From NCBI RefSeq assembly GCF_041200145.1, contig NZ_CP165734.1, forward strand, positions 1,984,001 through 2,048,000: a stretch of 64,000 nt of DNA, given 5' to 3'. The stretch comes from Bradyrhizobium sp. LLZ17 (GTDB lineage Bacteria; Pseudomonadota; Alphaproteobacteria; Rhizobiales; Xanthobacteraceae). Position 1 is the stretch's first letter, and the number at the start of each line of letters is the position of its first letter. The notes under the pieces were generated by a model, which saw only the letters and a program-made list of their open reading frames with translations, searched no databases and had not been told where the DNA came from. Shown here in pieces: positions 38,646 to 46,811 of the stretch. The translations under genes were made by a program, and so were the position numbers.

Positions 38646-39095
38646 CTACTGCCTGCCGATATCGTCAGCCATCTCGGCGGGCGCCGCCCCCTGCTCCTTC
38701 GCCGCCTCATAATTGAGCTCGATCATCACCCCGTTGGGGTCGTGGACGAAGATCTGCCAGAGGTCGCCGCCGGGCACCTGGCGGGACTCGAATTTCATCC
38801 CCTTGGACGCCAGCCGCTGCTTCATGCCGTCAAAGCCACGGCTGACAAAGGCGACGTGGTGGACAACGCCGGAATCCGGCTTTTGTGGCTCCGAGGTCGG
38901 CGAAATATCGACGAGGTGCACCACCGGCTTGTCCTCGCTGTACATCCAGGCGCCGGGGAAGGCGAAATTCGGCCGGGCGCCGTTTTCCAGGCCCAGCACG
39001 TCCTCGTAGAAGCGGACCGTCTCGGCCAGATTCCGGGTCCGGATGTTGAAATGATCGAGGACGCCAACACTCACGCCGCCGAAACCCACACCCAT
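38646..39095 (-). CDS. VOC-superfamily (glyoxalase-like) protein
   Basis: 149 residues from ATG 39095 (GGGAGCGAAGC upstream). DHFNIRTRNLAETVRFYEDV starts the first beta-alpha-beta unit (metal His), VVHHVAFVSRGFDGM the second, and FVHDPNGVMIELNYE carries the terminal metal Glu. This fits a metal-dependent lyase, isomerase or dioxygenase; the reaction cannot be assigned. Upstream in-frame starts would add 20 residues without family match. Confidence 0.88.
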   Translation of the reverse strand: MGVGFGGVSVGVLDHFNIRTRNLAETVRFYEDVLGLENGARPNFAFPGAWMYSEDKPVVHLVDISPTSEPQKPDSGVVHHVAFVSRGFDGMKQRLASKGMKFESRQVPGGDLWQIFVHDPNGVMIELNYEAAKEQGAAPAEMADDIGRQ

Positions 39096-39280
39096 GCTTC
39101 GCTCCCTAGTTTTGAAGTCCTTGAGGTTCGCCATCCTAGCACAACAGGCCGCCAAACGAAGCCGTTGCCCTCTCGCCTCAAGGGTTTATGGTGCGCCCCT
39201 AATCCGCCCTCATAGCGGAACCGGGCCCCCCTCGCCCCGGCAAGAACCGTAAAACCCAAACTACGGACAAGGTATTACAC

Positions 39281-40150
39281 ATGGCTAAAGTCGCTTTCCT
39301 CGGTCTCGGCGTGATGGGCTTCCCCATGGCCGGATACCTCGTGAAAAAAGGGGGCCATGAGGTCACCGTCTATAACCGTACCGCCGCCAAGGCGAAGGAG
39401 TGGGCGGACAAGTTCGGCGGCAAGACCGCGGCGACCCCGAAGGCGGCTGCCGAGGGCCAGGATTTCGTGATGTGCTGCGTCGGCAACGACAACGATCTGC
39501 GCGCGGTCACGATCGGCCCCGATGGCGCCTTTGCCGGGATGAAGAAGGGCGCGACCTTCGTCGACCACACCACCGCCTCCGCCGAAGTCGCGCGCGAGCT
39601 CGATGCCGCCGCGGCCAAAGCCGGCTTCAAGTTCATCGACGCGCCTGTGTCCGGCGGCCAGGCCGGGGCCGAAAACGGCGTGCTGACGGTGATGTGCGGC
39701 GGTACCGCGGACGCTTATGCCGGCGCCGAACCGGTGATCGCGGCCTATGCGCGGATGTGCAAGCTGCTGGGACCCGCCGGCTCCGGCCAACTGACGAAAA
39801 TGGTCAATCAGATCTGCATCGCAGGCCTGGTGCAGGGCCTCTCCGAGGGCATTCATTTCGCCAAGAAATCGGGTCTTGATGTCGCGGCCGTCATCGACAC
39901 CATCTCCAAGGGCGCGGCGCAGTCCTGGCAAATGGAGAACCGCTACAAGACCATGAACGACGACAAGTACGATTTCGGCTTTGCGGTGGAATGGATGCGC
40001 AAGGACCTCTCGATCTGCATCGCGGAAGCCCGCCGCAACGGCGCCAATCTGCCGGTCACCGCGCTGGTCGACCAGTTCTATGCCGAGGTCGAGAAGATGG
40101 GCGGCAAGCGGTGGGACACGTCCAGCCTGCTCGCGCGCCTTAATCGCTGA
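39281..40150 (+). CDS. Beta-hydroxyacid dehydrogenase (3-hydroxyisobutyrate/tartronate semialdehyde type)
   Basis: 289 residues. Rossmann motif FLGLGVMGFPMAGYL, substrate motif DAPVSGGQAGAENGVLTVMC, catalytic Lys in GSGQLTKMVNQICIAG and cofactor Lys in VEWMRKDLSICIAEA. Oxidises or reduces a short beta-hydroxy acid with NAD(P). Which of the subfamily substrates is used cannot be told. The nhaD gene follows at 21 bp, so they may share a transcript. Confidence 0.92.
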   Translation: MAKVAFLGLGVMGFPMAGYLVKKGGHEVTVYNRTAAKAKEWADKFGGKTAATPKAAAEGQDFVMCCVGNDNDLRAVTIGPDGAFAGMKKGATFVDHTTASAEVARELDAAAAKAGFKFIDAPVSGGQAGAENGVLTVMCGGTADAYAGAEPVIAAYARMCKLLGPAGSGQLTKMVNQICIAGLVQGLSEGIHFAKKSGLDVAAVIDTISKGAAQSWQMENRYKTMNDDKYDFGFAVEWMRKDLSICIAEARRNGANLPVTALVDQFYAEVEKMGGKRWDTSSLLARLNR

Positions 40151-40171
40151 CACTGACAGACTGACCCCGCC

Positions 40172-41449
40172 TTGCTGATCGCGCTCGCCGTCATCTTCGT
40201 CCTCGCTTATGCGGCGATCGCGCTCGAGCATCCGATCGGGATCAACAAGAGCGCGTCTGCGCTGCTCGGCGCGGGCCTGCTCTGGACAATCTACGCGACT
40301 GCGACCGGCGATCACGTACTGGTCGGCCGTCAGCTCGACGAGTCCGTCGCCTCCACCGCACAGATCGTGTTCTTCCTGATCGGGGCGATGACCATCGTCG
40401 AGGTGATCGACGCCCATGACGGCTTCGAGGTCATCACCTCCCGCATCGGCACCACCAGCCAGGCCAAGCTGATGTGGCTGGTCGGCTTCGTGGCGTTCTT
40501 CCTGAGTTCGATCCTTGACAATCTGACGACGACCATCGTCATGATCTCGCTGATCCAGCGGCTGATCGCGCGGCGCGAGGACCGGCTGTTGTTCGCCTCC
40601 CTCGTCGTCATCGCCGCCAATGCCGGCGGTGCGTGGACCGTGATCGGCGACGTCACCACGACCATGCTGTGGATCGGCGGGCAGATCTCGCCGCTCAAGA
40701 TCATGGGCGCGGTGCTGCTGCCCTCGCTGATCAATCTGCTCGTGCCGCTCGCCTTCATCAGCCTTTCGCTGAAGGGCAAGACCATCTCGGCGCCGCCCAA
40801 AGACAACGGATTGCTCGCGGTAAACCGGTTCGAGCGAAACCTGATGTTCTGTCTCGGACTCGGCGTACTGATCGCGGTGCCCGCCTTCAAGACCGTCACG
40901 CATCTGCCGCCATTCATGGGCGTCCTGCTCGGGCTTGGCATCGTCTGGCTGGTCGGCGAGATCGTGCATCGCGACAAGGACGAGCATGTGCGCCGTCCGC
41001 TCTCGCTCGCGCATGCGCTGACGCGGATCGACATGGGCTCGATCGTGTTCTTCGTCGGGATTCTGCTCGCGGTCGCCAGTCTCGAACATACCGGCTTGCT
41101 GTCGATGCTGGCCAAATGGCTGGACGCCACGCTCGGCCGCCAGGACGTCATCGTGGTCGTGCTTGGCTTGCTCAGCGCCGTCATCGACAACGTGCCGCTG
41201 GTGGCCGCGACCATGGGCATGTACGACCTCGCACATTATCCGCCCGACAGCTTCCTCTGGGAGTTCATCGCCTATTGCGCCGGCACCGGCGGCTCGATCC
41301 TGATCATCGGCTCGGCCGCAGGCGTCGCTGCGATGGGCCTCGAGAAGATCGAGTTCTTCTGGTACGCACGCCGCATCGCGGTGCCGGCGCTGGCGGGATA
41401 TCTGGCAGGCGCGGTGGTCTACGTCGCGCAGCATGCTTGGCTGCACTGA
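40172..41449 (+). CDS. nhaD: NhaD-type sodium/proton antiporter
   Basis: 425 residues with about 11-12 membrane helices, starting at TTG 40172. Motifs SSILDNLTTTIVMISLIQ, NAGGAWTVIGDVTTTMLW and SAVIDNVPLVAATMG are the acidic and Thr-rich sites of the NhaD ion-transporter branch. It exports sodium in exchange for protons. Downstream of the dehydrogenase gene. Confidence 0.93.
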   Translation: MLIALAVIFVLAYAAIALEHPIGINKSASALLGAGLLWTIYATATGDHVLVGRQLDESVASTAQIVFFLIGAMTIVEVIDAHDGFEVITSRIGTTSQAKLMWLVGFVAFFLSSILDNLTTTIVMISLIQRLIARREDRLLFASLVVIAANAGGAWTVIGDVTTTMLWIGGQISPLKIMGAVLLPSLINLLVPLAFISLSLKGKTISAPPKDNGLLAVNRFERNLMFCLGLGVLIAVPAFKTVTHLPPFMGVLLGLGIVWLVGEIVHRDKDEHVRRPLSLAHALTRIDMGSIVFFVGILLAVASLEHTGLLSMLAKWLDATLGRQDVIVVVLGLLSAVIDNVPLVAATMGMYDLAHYPPDSFLWEFIAYCAGTGGSILIIGSAAGVAAMGLEKIEFFWYARRIAVPALAGYLAGAVVYVAQHAWLH

Positions 41450-41469
41450 AGGCACTCGCCAGTTCAAAA

Positions 41470-41485
41470 TTAACACCCCGTTAAC
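41470..41485 (+). promoter_or_regulatory. CtrA-type box TTAA-N7-TTAAC upstream of a PdhS/DivJ/PleC-like kinase gene
   Basis: TTAACACCCCGTTAAC is an exact match to the CtrA full site, 100 bp upstream of ATG 41586. A second pair of half-sites, TTAA-N8-TTAAC, follows at 41502-41518 with one base extra spacing. The region is strikingly AT-rich for this window. Confidence 0.75.
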
Positions 41486-41585
41486 GTAATTCTTTAGCTC
41501 CTTAAGTCAGCTCTTAACGATTTCTTGCCAGAGATAGACAATGCAGAAGGCCCGCGTCCAACGCGGGCAGGAATCGTGTTGCTTG

Positions 41586-43181
41586 ATGAGTAACCCCGCT
41601 GAAAAGCCTGAGGTTGTGCAGCTTCCGGCCGAGCCAGTCAGCGCTCCGTCAGCGAGCAGCCGAAGGGCTGCGGCGCAGCGGGTGCGCGAGGCGCGCGATA
41701 AGTTAACGTCGACCAGCGGAACCCGGCCGGCCTTCGACGCCGAGCTGCTGCGCCAATATGCGCAGACGCGGCTCTCGGCCTCTTATGTCGTGATGCTGCT
41801 GGTGGTGGCCACCGGCGTGCTGTTCGGGCTGTGGATGCAGCCCATTCCGGCCGCGGCCTGGACTGCCGGCATGTTCTGTATCCACGTCGCGATGATCCGC
41901 AGCTGCCGGCGCTTTCTGACCGAGCCTGCCTCGCCCGCGGCCACGCGCGCCTGGCGCACACGCTTCGTCGTGCTCGACCTGCTCTACGGCCTGTGCTGGA
42001 TGGCGATCCTGATCCATCCCGTGCTCGACACGGTCACGGAAACGCTGATGATGTTCCTGATGCTGCTGGTGATCGCAGTATCGAGCATGCTCGCCGCCAA
42101 TTTGCCGATCGCGGCCCTCGCCGCCACCGCGCCTGTTGCGGTCGCGATGGCGCTGAGCTTTGCGATGAGCGGTTCGCTGGACAATTACATCCTGGCCGCG
42201 CTGGCGCTCGCGGCTGAAGGCTATTTCATACTGCTGGCACACCAGCTGCACTCCTCGACGTTCGCAACGCTCGAAGCGCGCGCCGAGAAGGACGCGCTGA
42301 TCGGCGAGCTCGAGCAGGCCAAGGCGATCTCGGACGAGGCGCGGCACCGCGCCGAATCCGCCAACGTCGCCAAATCGCGCTTCCTGGCACAGATGAGCCA
42401 CGAGCTGCGCACGCCGCTGAACGCCATCCTCGGCTTCTCCGAAGTGATGAAGAGCGAGATTTTTGGCGCGCATGCAGTGCCGGTCTACAAGGAATATTCC
42501 GGCGACATCCATAGTTCCGGCGTGCACCTGCTCAACCTCATCAACGAGATCCTCGACCTGTCGCGGATCGAAGCCGGCCGCTACGAGTTGAACGAGGAAG
42601 CGGTGTCGCTGGTCGGCATCGTTGCCGACTGTCACCACCTGATGAAGCTGCGCGCTTCGAGCCGCGGCATCACCATTCACGAGGTGTTCGAGCAGGCTAT
42701 GCCGCGGCTCTGGGCCGACGAGCGCGCGATCCGTCAGGTCGTGCTCAATCTGCTCTCAAACGCGATCAAGTTCACCCCGCAGGGCGGCGAGATCTGGCTC
42801 AAGGCGGGCTGGACTGCCTCGGGCGGGCAATATCTCTCCGTCAAGGATACCGGCTCCGGAATTCCCGAGGACGAGATTCCGGTCGTGCTCGCCTCGTTCG
42901 GCCAGGGCTCCAACTCGATCAAATCGGCCGAACAGGGCGCAGGGCTCGGCCTGCCCATCGCGAAGAACCTGATCGACCTGCATGGCGGCACGTTCACGCT
43001 GAAGTCCAAGCTGCGCATCGGCACCGAGGTGATCGTCACCTTCCCGCCGGAGCGCGTGATGAGCGCGCTGGCGCCGCTGTCGGAGGATTCTCCGCCGCTC
43101 CAGCCGGACAGTTCCGTCGTTCCCGACGAGAAACGAAGGCCACGCCACAAGCCGATCATGAGCGCCGGCACGGGCTCCTAA
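41586..43181 (+). CDS. PdhS/DivJ/PleC-type sensor histidine kinase
   Basis: 531 residues from ATG 41586; an in-frame ATG at 41541 adds 15. A basic N-terminus is followed by about five or six membrane helices (residues 70-225), a coiled coil (EKDALIGELEQAKAISDEAR), the H-box FLAQMSHELRTPLNAILGFS with LLNLINEILDLSRIEAGRYE, as in the cell-cycle kinases that act on DivK, and an ATPase domain (NLLSNAIKFTP, DTGSGIP, GAGLGLPIAKNLI). A CtrA box upstream supports a cell-cycle role. Which family member it is cannot be decided. Confidence 0.9.
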   Translation: MSNPAEKPEVVQLPAEPVSAPSASSRRAAAQRVREARDKLTSTSGTRPAFDAELLRQYAQTRLSASYVVMLLVVATGVLFGLWMQPIPAAAWTAGMFCIHVAMIRSCRRFLTEPASPAATRAWRTRFVVLDLLYGLCWMAILIHPVLDTVTETLMMFLMLLVIAVSSMLAANLPIAALAATAPVAVAMALSFAMSGSLDNYILAALALAAEGYFILLAHQLHSSTFATLEARAEKDALIGELEQAKAISDEARHRAESANVAKSRFLAQMSHELRTPLNAILGFSEVMKSEIFGAHAVPVYKEYSGDIHSSGVHLLNLINEILDLSRIEAGRYELNEEAVSLVGIVADCHHLMKLRASSRGITIHEVFEQAMPRLWADERAIRQVVLNLLSNAIKFTPQGGEIWLKAGWTASGGQYLSVKDTGSGIPEDEIPVVLASFGQGSNSIKSAEQGAGLGLPIAKNLIDLHGGTFTLKSKLRIGTEVIVTFPPERVMSALAPLSEDSPPLQPDSSVVPDEKRRPRHKPIMSAGTGS

Positions 43182-43225
43182 ACACATGCTTGCAGACATG
43201 CCCAACAATCCCTCAAAATGCCAGG

Positions 43226-43429
43226 ATGAGCAGAGAAACCCCGTGCATCGCCGTCTGTATGATCGATCCCCAGACCAAGCTGTGCTTCGGCTGCGGCCGC
43301 ACCTTGCCGGAGATAGCGCGCTGGCATGCGATGGAGAGTGCGGAACGGCTCGCAGTGATGGCGCTGCTGCCGACGCGCATGACGGAAGCCGGATTGCAAC
43401 CGATCGCCGGATCGACACGGCGCACCTGA
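43226..43429 (+). CDS. DUF1289 small cysteine protein
   Basis: 67 residues from ATG 43226. CIAVCMIDPQTKLCFGCGRT carries the DUF1289 pattern CxxxC...CxGCxR, a probable Zn or Fe-S site, followed by the typical EIARWHAMESAER. It lies between the kinase and protease genes on the same strand. Function unknown. Confidence 0.85.
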   Translation: MSRETPCIAVCMIDPQTKLCFGCGRTLPEIARWHAMESAERLAVMALLPTRMTEAGLQPIAGSTRRT

Positions 43430-43457
43430 CTAGGCTGCGCGGCTTCGGGAGCATGCG

Positions 43458-44012
43458 ATGATCCGCTTCCTGCTCGTTCTCATCATGCTGGCCGCCACCG
43501 CCGGTGCCGTCGTCGCCTATGGCGATCCTGACCAGATCGCGCGCGCCAGCCACACAGTCTCGCATATGTTTCGCGGACAGACCGCGTCCCCAGTCCCTGC
43601 CGTGCAAATTCAGCGCGGCCAGGGCGGCGAGTTCGCGCTCCGCGCCAAGATCAACGGCGTCGCCGCACCGATGGTGATCGACACCGGCGCCACCTCGGTG
43701 GTGCTCACCTGGGAGACCGCGAAGGCGATCGGGCTGCCGCTCGAGATGCTCGAATATGACGTCGATCTCGAGACCGCGGGCGGCCACACCAAGGCGGCCC
43801 GGCTCACGATCGACCGTCTTGCCGTCGGACACCTCGTCGAAAAGTCAGTGCCGGCCCTCGTCGTGCAGCGCGGGCAGATGAAGACCAATCTGCTCGGCAT
43901 GAGCTTCCTTGATCGTCTGGAGAGCTGGGGCGTGCATTCCGATACACTGATGCTCACTGGCTATCCCGAGCTGCAGGGCAGCCACCGACGCGCGCGCACG
44001 GCAGTCGATTGA
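43458..44012 (+). CDS. Membrane-anchored retropepsin-like aspartic protease
   Basis: 184 residues. One N-terminal membrane helix (FLLVLIMLAATAGAVVA), then a periplasmic domain with the catalytic VIDTGATSVVLTW (Asp75) and the flap and closing segments LLGMSFLDRLESW, matching the TIGR02281-type clan AA proteases common in rhizobia. Active as a dimer in known relatives. Substrate unknown. 28 bp after the DUF1289 gene. Confidence 0.9.
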   Translation: MIRFLLVLIMLAATAGAVVAYGDPDQIARASHTVSHMFRGQTASPVPAVQIQRGQGGEFALRAKINGVAAPMVIDTGATSVVLTWETAKAIGLPLEMLEYDVDLETAGGHTKAARLTIDRLAVGHLVEKSVPALVVQRGQMKTNLLGMSFLDRLESWGVHSDTLMLTGYPELQGSHRRARTAVD

Positions 44013-44066
44013 GGATCGGCCGACGAAGGGCCGGACTCGCGTTCCAGCTCTTCCGGGCGGCTACGG

Positions 44067-45059
44067 CTAGGCAGCCTCTGCCGGTGCACGGGCGCCAACG
44101 CGCGCGATCGCCTCGCGCAGCACCTCAACACCAGCCCCCTGCTTGGTACCGTGCTCGGCGAGATGGCGTCGAAAGGCGCGCGCGCCGGGCACGGCGTGGA
44201 ATGCGCCGACGAAGTGGCGCGTGATGGCGTGCAGCCGCGTGCCCCGCGCGAGCTGCGCCTCGATATAGGGCATCATCGCCTCGAGCGCGTCCTGCATCGT
44301 CGCATGCGGCGCCGCCTCGTCAAAAATATCCGGATCGACAGAGAGGAGTCGCCACGGCTCCTGATAGGCGGCCCGGCCAAGCATCGCGCCGTCGACATGC
44401 GCGAGATGCGCCTTCGCCTCGTCGATGCTCAGGATGCCGCCGTTGATGATGATGGGCACATCGGGCACCGCGCGTTTGAGGCGATAGACACGATCATAAT
44501 CGAGCGGCGGGATGTCCCGGTTCTCCTTCGGCGACAAACCGTTGAGCCAGGCTTTCCGGGCATGCACGATGAGTGCGTCGCAGCCCGCGGCGATAACTGC
44601 GCGCGCAAGCGCATCGAGAGCCTCTTCCGGATCCTGGTCATCGATGCCAATGCGACACTTCACGGTGACGGGCACGGCAACGGCGGCCTTCATCGCATCG
44701 ACGCACCTGGCCACAAGCTGCGGCTCCGCCATCAGGCACGCGCCAAAGCGGCCGTCTTTCACGCGATCCGACGGGCAGCCGACATTGAGATTGATCTCGT
44801 CATAACCAAAGTCTTCGCCGATCCGTGCCGCCAGCGCGAGCTCGTGCGGATCCGAGCCACCCAGCTGAAGCGCCACCGGATGCTCGACCGCATCGAACCC
44901 GAGCAGCCGCCTCCGATCGCCATGAATCACGGCGCCGGTGGTCAGCATCTCCGTATAGAGCAGCGCCCGCCGCGTCAGCTGACGGTGGAACACCCGGCAA
45001 TGCCGGTCGGTCCAATCCATCATGGGGGCCACGGAAAAGCGATAGTATTGCGATTTCAA
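44067..45059 (-). CDS. dusA: tRNA-dihydrouridine(20/20a) synthase DusA
   Basis: 330-residue FMN enzyme that reduces uridine 20/20a in the tRNA D-loop. SVAPMMDWTDRHCRVFHRQL is the FMN-binding start, NLNVGCPSDRVKDGRFGACL holds the catalytic Cys, and VPVTVKCRIG, DALIVHARKAWLNGL, and IIINGGILSIDEA complete the barrel. ATG 45059. The 5' part of dusA is a known attachment site for a family of tyrosine integrases, and an integrase remnant starts 79 bp upstream. Confidence 0.95.
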   Translation of the reverse strand: MKSQYYRFSVAPMMDWTDRHCRVFHRQLTRRALLYTEMLTTGAVIHGDRRRLLGFDAVEHPVALQLGGSDPHELALAARIGEDFGYDEINLNVGCPSDRVKDGRFGACLMAEPQLVARCVDAMKAAVAVPVTVKCRIGIDDQDPEEALDALARAVIAAGCDALIVHARKAWLNGLSPKENRDIPPLDYDRVYRLKRAVPDVPIIINGGILSIDEAKAHLAHVDGAMLGRAAYQEPWRLLSVDPDIFDEAAPHATMQDALEAMMPYIEAQLARGTRLHAITRHFVGAFHAVPGARAFRRHLAEHGTKQGAGVEVLREAIARVGARAPAEAA

Positions 45060-45138
45060 TGATTTACCTTATGCTCTCAACAGCTTGAAGCATGACGTGC
45101 GCACGCCAAACTAGCACACGTTTGTACCCCTATTTACC

Positions 45139-45496
45139 ATGGCCAGCCCCACTCACTTGTCCTCCGGGAACTGGAGCGTCCAGGTCCGCCGTAAGAACCG
45201 CTATGTGTCAGAGACCTTCCGCCGTCGCAAGGACGGGAGCGCAGTATTGACCGCAGAGGGTCACCAAAACCCTCTCGACTGAAGAGGTCCGGGTAGCGCG
45301 CTTTGCAACGAAGCATTCGGGTCTTGTCGGCAATTCGGTCGAGCGAGACCGCCCAACCGAAGATGAGCTCGACGAATTGATCGAATACCTCGAACCCAAT
45401 CGTCGGCGATTCAAGTCGATCGTCGCATCCTTGTACGCGGTGGCGACCACGATGCGACGAGAGGAGATATGCGGTCCTGACCTGACGTGGGTATGA
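45139..45496 (+). pseudogene. Tyrosine-integrase remnant next to dusA
   Basis: ATG 45139 reads MASPTHLSSGNWSVQVRRKN, then RYVSETFRRRKDG, the arm-type DNA-binding N-terminus of phage/island integrases, and stops. A shifted frame resumes with STEEVRVARF, NSVERDRPTEDELDELIEYL and AVATTMRREEICG, the linker and start of the catalytic domain with its first Arg, ending at 45496. Most of the core-binding domain and everything after the first catalytic box is missing. It is a decayed integrase with internal deletion, marking an old insertion at dusA. Confidence 0.8.
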
Positions 45497-45522
45497 AAAC
45501 CCAGATCTTCATCGGCCAGTGC

Positions 45523-45999
45523 TCATTGACGTAGCTGATCCACCAGCTCCGCCACACGCTCATCCGCGCGACGGAGGCGGCGACAGAGCTCGCGGTTAAC
45601 ATTTTGAAGCACTATGACATAGGCGCGCGTGTCAGCCTTATAGTAAGTATACAGATTTTGAGCTGTAAGTTCGTAAAGCACGGCTGCAGTCGCTGCCACC
45701 ACCGTTGCCGATCGATTTTGCATTTCGATCAGGGTCATCTCGCCAAAGAAATCCCCTGGCCCGAGATCAGCCGTGTGAATGAGCCCGCCCGAATTGCCTT
45801 GCCTGCGTACCTCAAGCTCTCCTGAATGGACGACGAACATCGACCGACCGGGATCGCCTTGAGCTATAACGATGTGACCTGCTTGGACTCTGCGCTCAAC
45901 CAACATGGGGAGCAAAACGTCGAGACTGGCATCTGAAAGGCCACCGAAGAACGGTGTCGCGAGCAAGAACGCTTTCAGATCGGGAGAGCTGACAGCCAT
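45523..45999 (-). CDS. Cyclic-nucleotide-binding-domain protein without DNA-binding domain
   Basis: 158 residues from ATG 45999 (MAVSSPDLKAFLLATPFFGG). One cNMP-binding-like beta barrel: AGHIVIAQGDPGRSMFVVHS, LGPGDFFGEMTLIEMQNRSA, and VVAATAAVLYELTAQNL, the Gly-Glu and Arg positions of the phosphate-binding cassette (FGEMTLIEMQNRSA) being close to consensus. A C-terminal helix (NRELCRRLRRADERVAELVD) follows and no HTH. It is the last gene on the same strand after the two left peptide genes, 130 bp on, so it likely belongs to the bacteriocin operon. Role unknown: sensor, regulator or self-protection are open. Confidence 0.85.
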   Translation of the reverse strand: MAVSSPDLKAFLLATPFFGGLSDASLDVLLPMLVERRVQAGHIVIAQGDPGRSMFVVHSGELEVRRQGNSGGLIHTADLGPGDFFGEMTLIEMQNRSATVVAATAAVLYELTAQNLYTYYKADTRAYVIVLQNVNRELCRRLRRADERVAELVDQLRQ

Positions 46000-46129
46000 C
46001 GGAATATTATACGCCGCGGCTTCAACGGCAGGCAAGGCGCCCTTCCGGCACGGCTGCACGTAGTCGCAAACGAACGAGGCCGCCGACCGAGGCGACCTCC
46101 AATTCGCGAGCAGCTCCGGGAAAACGAGC

Positions 46130-46357
46130 TCAGAAGGGTGGCTGCCCCGGGCCCGATCCCGGGCCAAACGGACCGCGCTGGTTGCCGGGGCCCTGCAAGC
46201 CGCCAAAGATAAGGCCGCCGACCCATTCGGCAGCGTCTCTGATGGCGCCGCCGATGGCACGGAAGGCGTCGCCGAGCCAGTTGCCGCCGACGACCATTTC
46301 AAGTTCCGCATCGTTCAGTTCGATGATTTCCGATTTTCCATGTTCCAGGTTCAGCAT
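46130..46357 (-). CDS. Double-glycine-leader bacteriocin-like peptide B, left copy
   Basis: 75 residues from ATG 46357 (AGGAG eight bases upstream). The leader of 25 residues ends ELNDAELEMVVGG, a double-Gly leader as cut by C39 peptidases. The 50-residue core starts NWLGDAFRAIGGAIRDAAEW, an amphipathic helix with repeated Gly-Gly pairs, and ends in a Gly/Pro/Gln tail (GPFGPGSGPGQPPF). No Cys. It fits an unmodified membrane-active class II microcin or bacteriocin. It lies 55 bp after peptide A. Confidence 0.85.
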   Translation of the reverse strand: MLNLEHGKSEIIELNDAELEMVVGGNWLGDAFRAIGGAIRDAAEWVGGLIFGGLQGPGNQRGPFGPGSGPGQPPF

Positions 46358-46412
46358 TTCAGTCACTCCTGTTGAGCTGATGTGTGATGAAAAACGTTTG
46401 GACGTGTGGTTC

Positions 46413-46592
46413 TCAGCGGTGGAAGATGCCACCAGGCAACCAGGGGTTCGGGCCCAGGGGCGGTTGCGTCGTGATCTTGCCATTCACGATCCACGGGCCG
46501 ATGCAGCCTCCGTCATTGATGAAGCCACCGCACACGGAGCCCAATTCGCGCTCGTCCAGCTCTCTACGGTCTCGATTGCTGCGCTCAGTCAT
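46413..46592 (-). CDS. Double-glycine-leader bacteriocin-like peptide A, left copy
   Basis: 59 residues from ATG 46592 (GGGAG upstream). A charged leader of 23 residues (MTERSNRDRRELDERELGSV, then CGG) is followed by a 36-residue core starting FINDGGCIGPWIVNGKITTQ and ending in a Pro/Gly/Trp part (NPWLPGGIFHR) with one Cys. Being directly before peptide B, it suggests a two-peptide bacteriocin. Protein sequence identical to the right copy. No homologue is recognised by eye. Confidence 0.82.
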   Translation of the reverse strand: MTERSNRDRRELDERELGSVCGGFINDGGCIGPWIVNGKITTQPPLGPNPWLPGGIFHR

Positions 46593-46672
46593 ATGTGTCT
46601 CCCGCTGTCGAGGAGGGGGACATCCCCTCTCATCTGGTGGTCGCAGGAGTAGCGCGGGCTGCTTCGCTAGGC

Positions 46673-46688
46673 TGTGATGCTTGTCACA
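46673..46688 (-). promoter_or_regulatory. CRP-type palindrome TGTGA-N6-TCACA, left cassette
   Basis: Perfect two-fold site at the outer edge of the left arm, centred 88 bp upstream of the peptide A start. The half-sites match the right-copy box while the spacer differs. Consistent with activator binding; which Crp/Fnr protein binds is unknown. Confidence 0.7.
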
Positions 46689-46811
46689 GAGGCAAGCGAC
46701 TGGCTTTTTTCCGGGAAATGCTCGTCAGCTTCGCACCTGCACTGCAGTTTCGGGAGGCTTGCAAAGATGAAGATTGTTTTCTGGAGGGAATGGACCGTGG
46801 GTTACGGCGGA

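Larger units (their letters stand above)
46068..46688. repeat. Left arm of a 621-bp inverted duplication carrying the peptide cassette
   Basis: Reverse complement aligns to 54046-54666 over 621 bp without gaps. The central part, with both peptide genes, differs by only a few substitutions (one changes Gly7 to Ala in peptide B). Similarity fades at both ends: after CGTTT on the inside of the arm's distal end and around the CRP-like box on the proximal side. Confidence 0.93.

Noticed and set aside
39275..41476. A 733-codon open frame antisense to the dehydrogenase and nhaD
   Set aside because: Spans two well-supported genes and their gap and has no domain-like segment; a codon-bias shadow.
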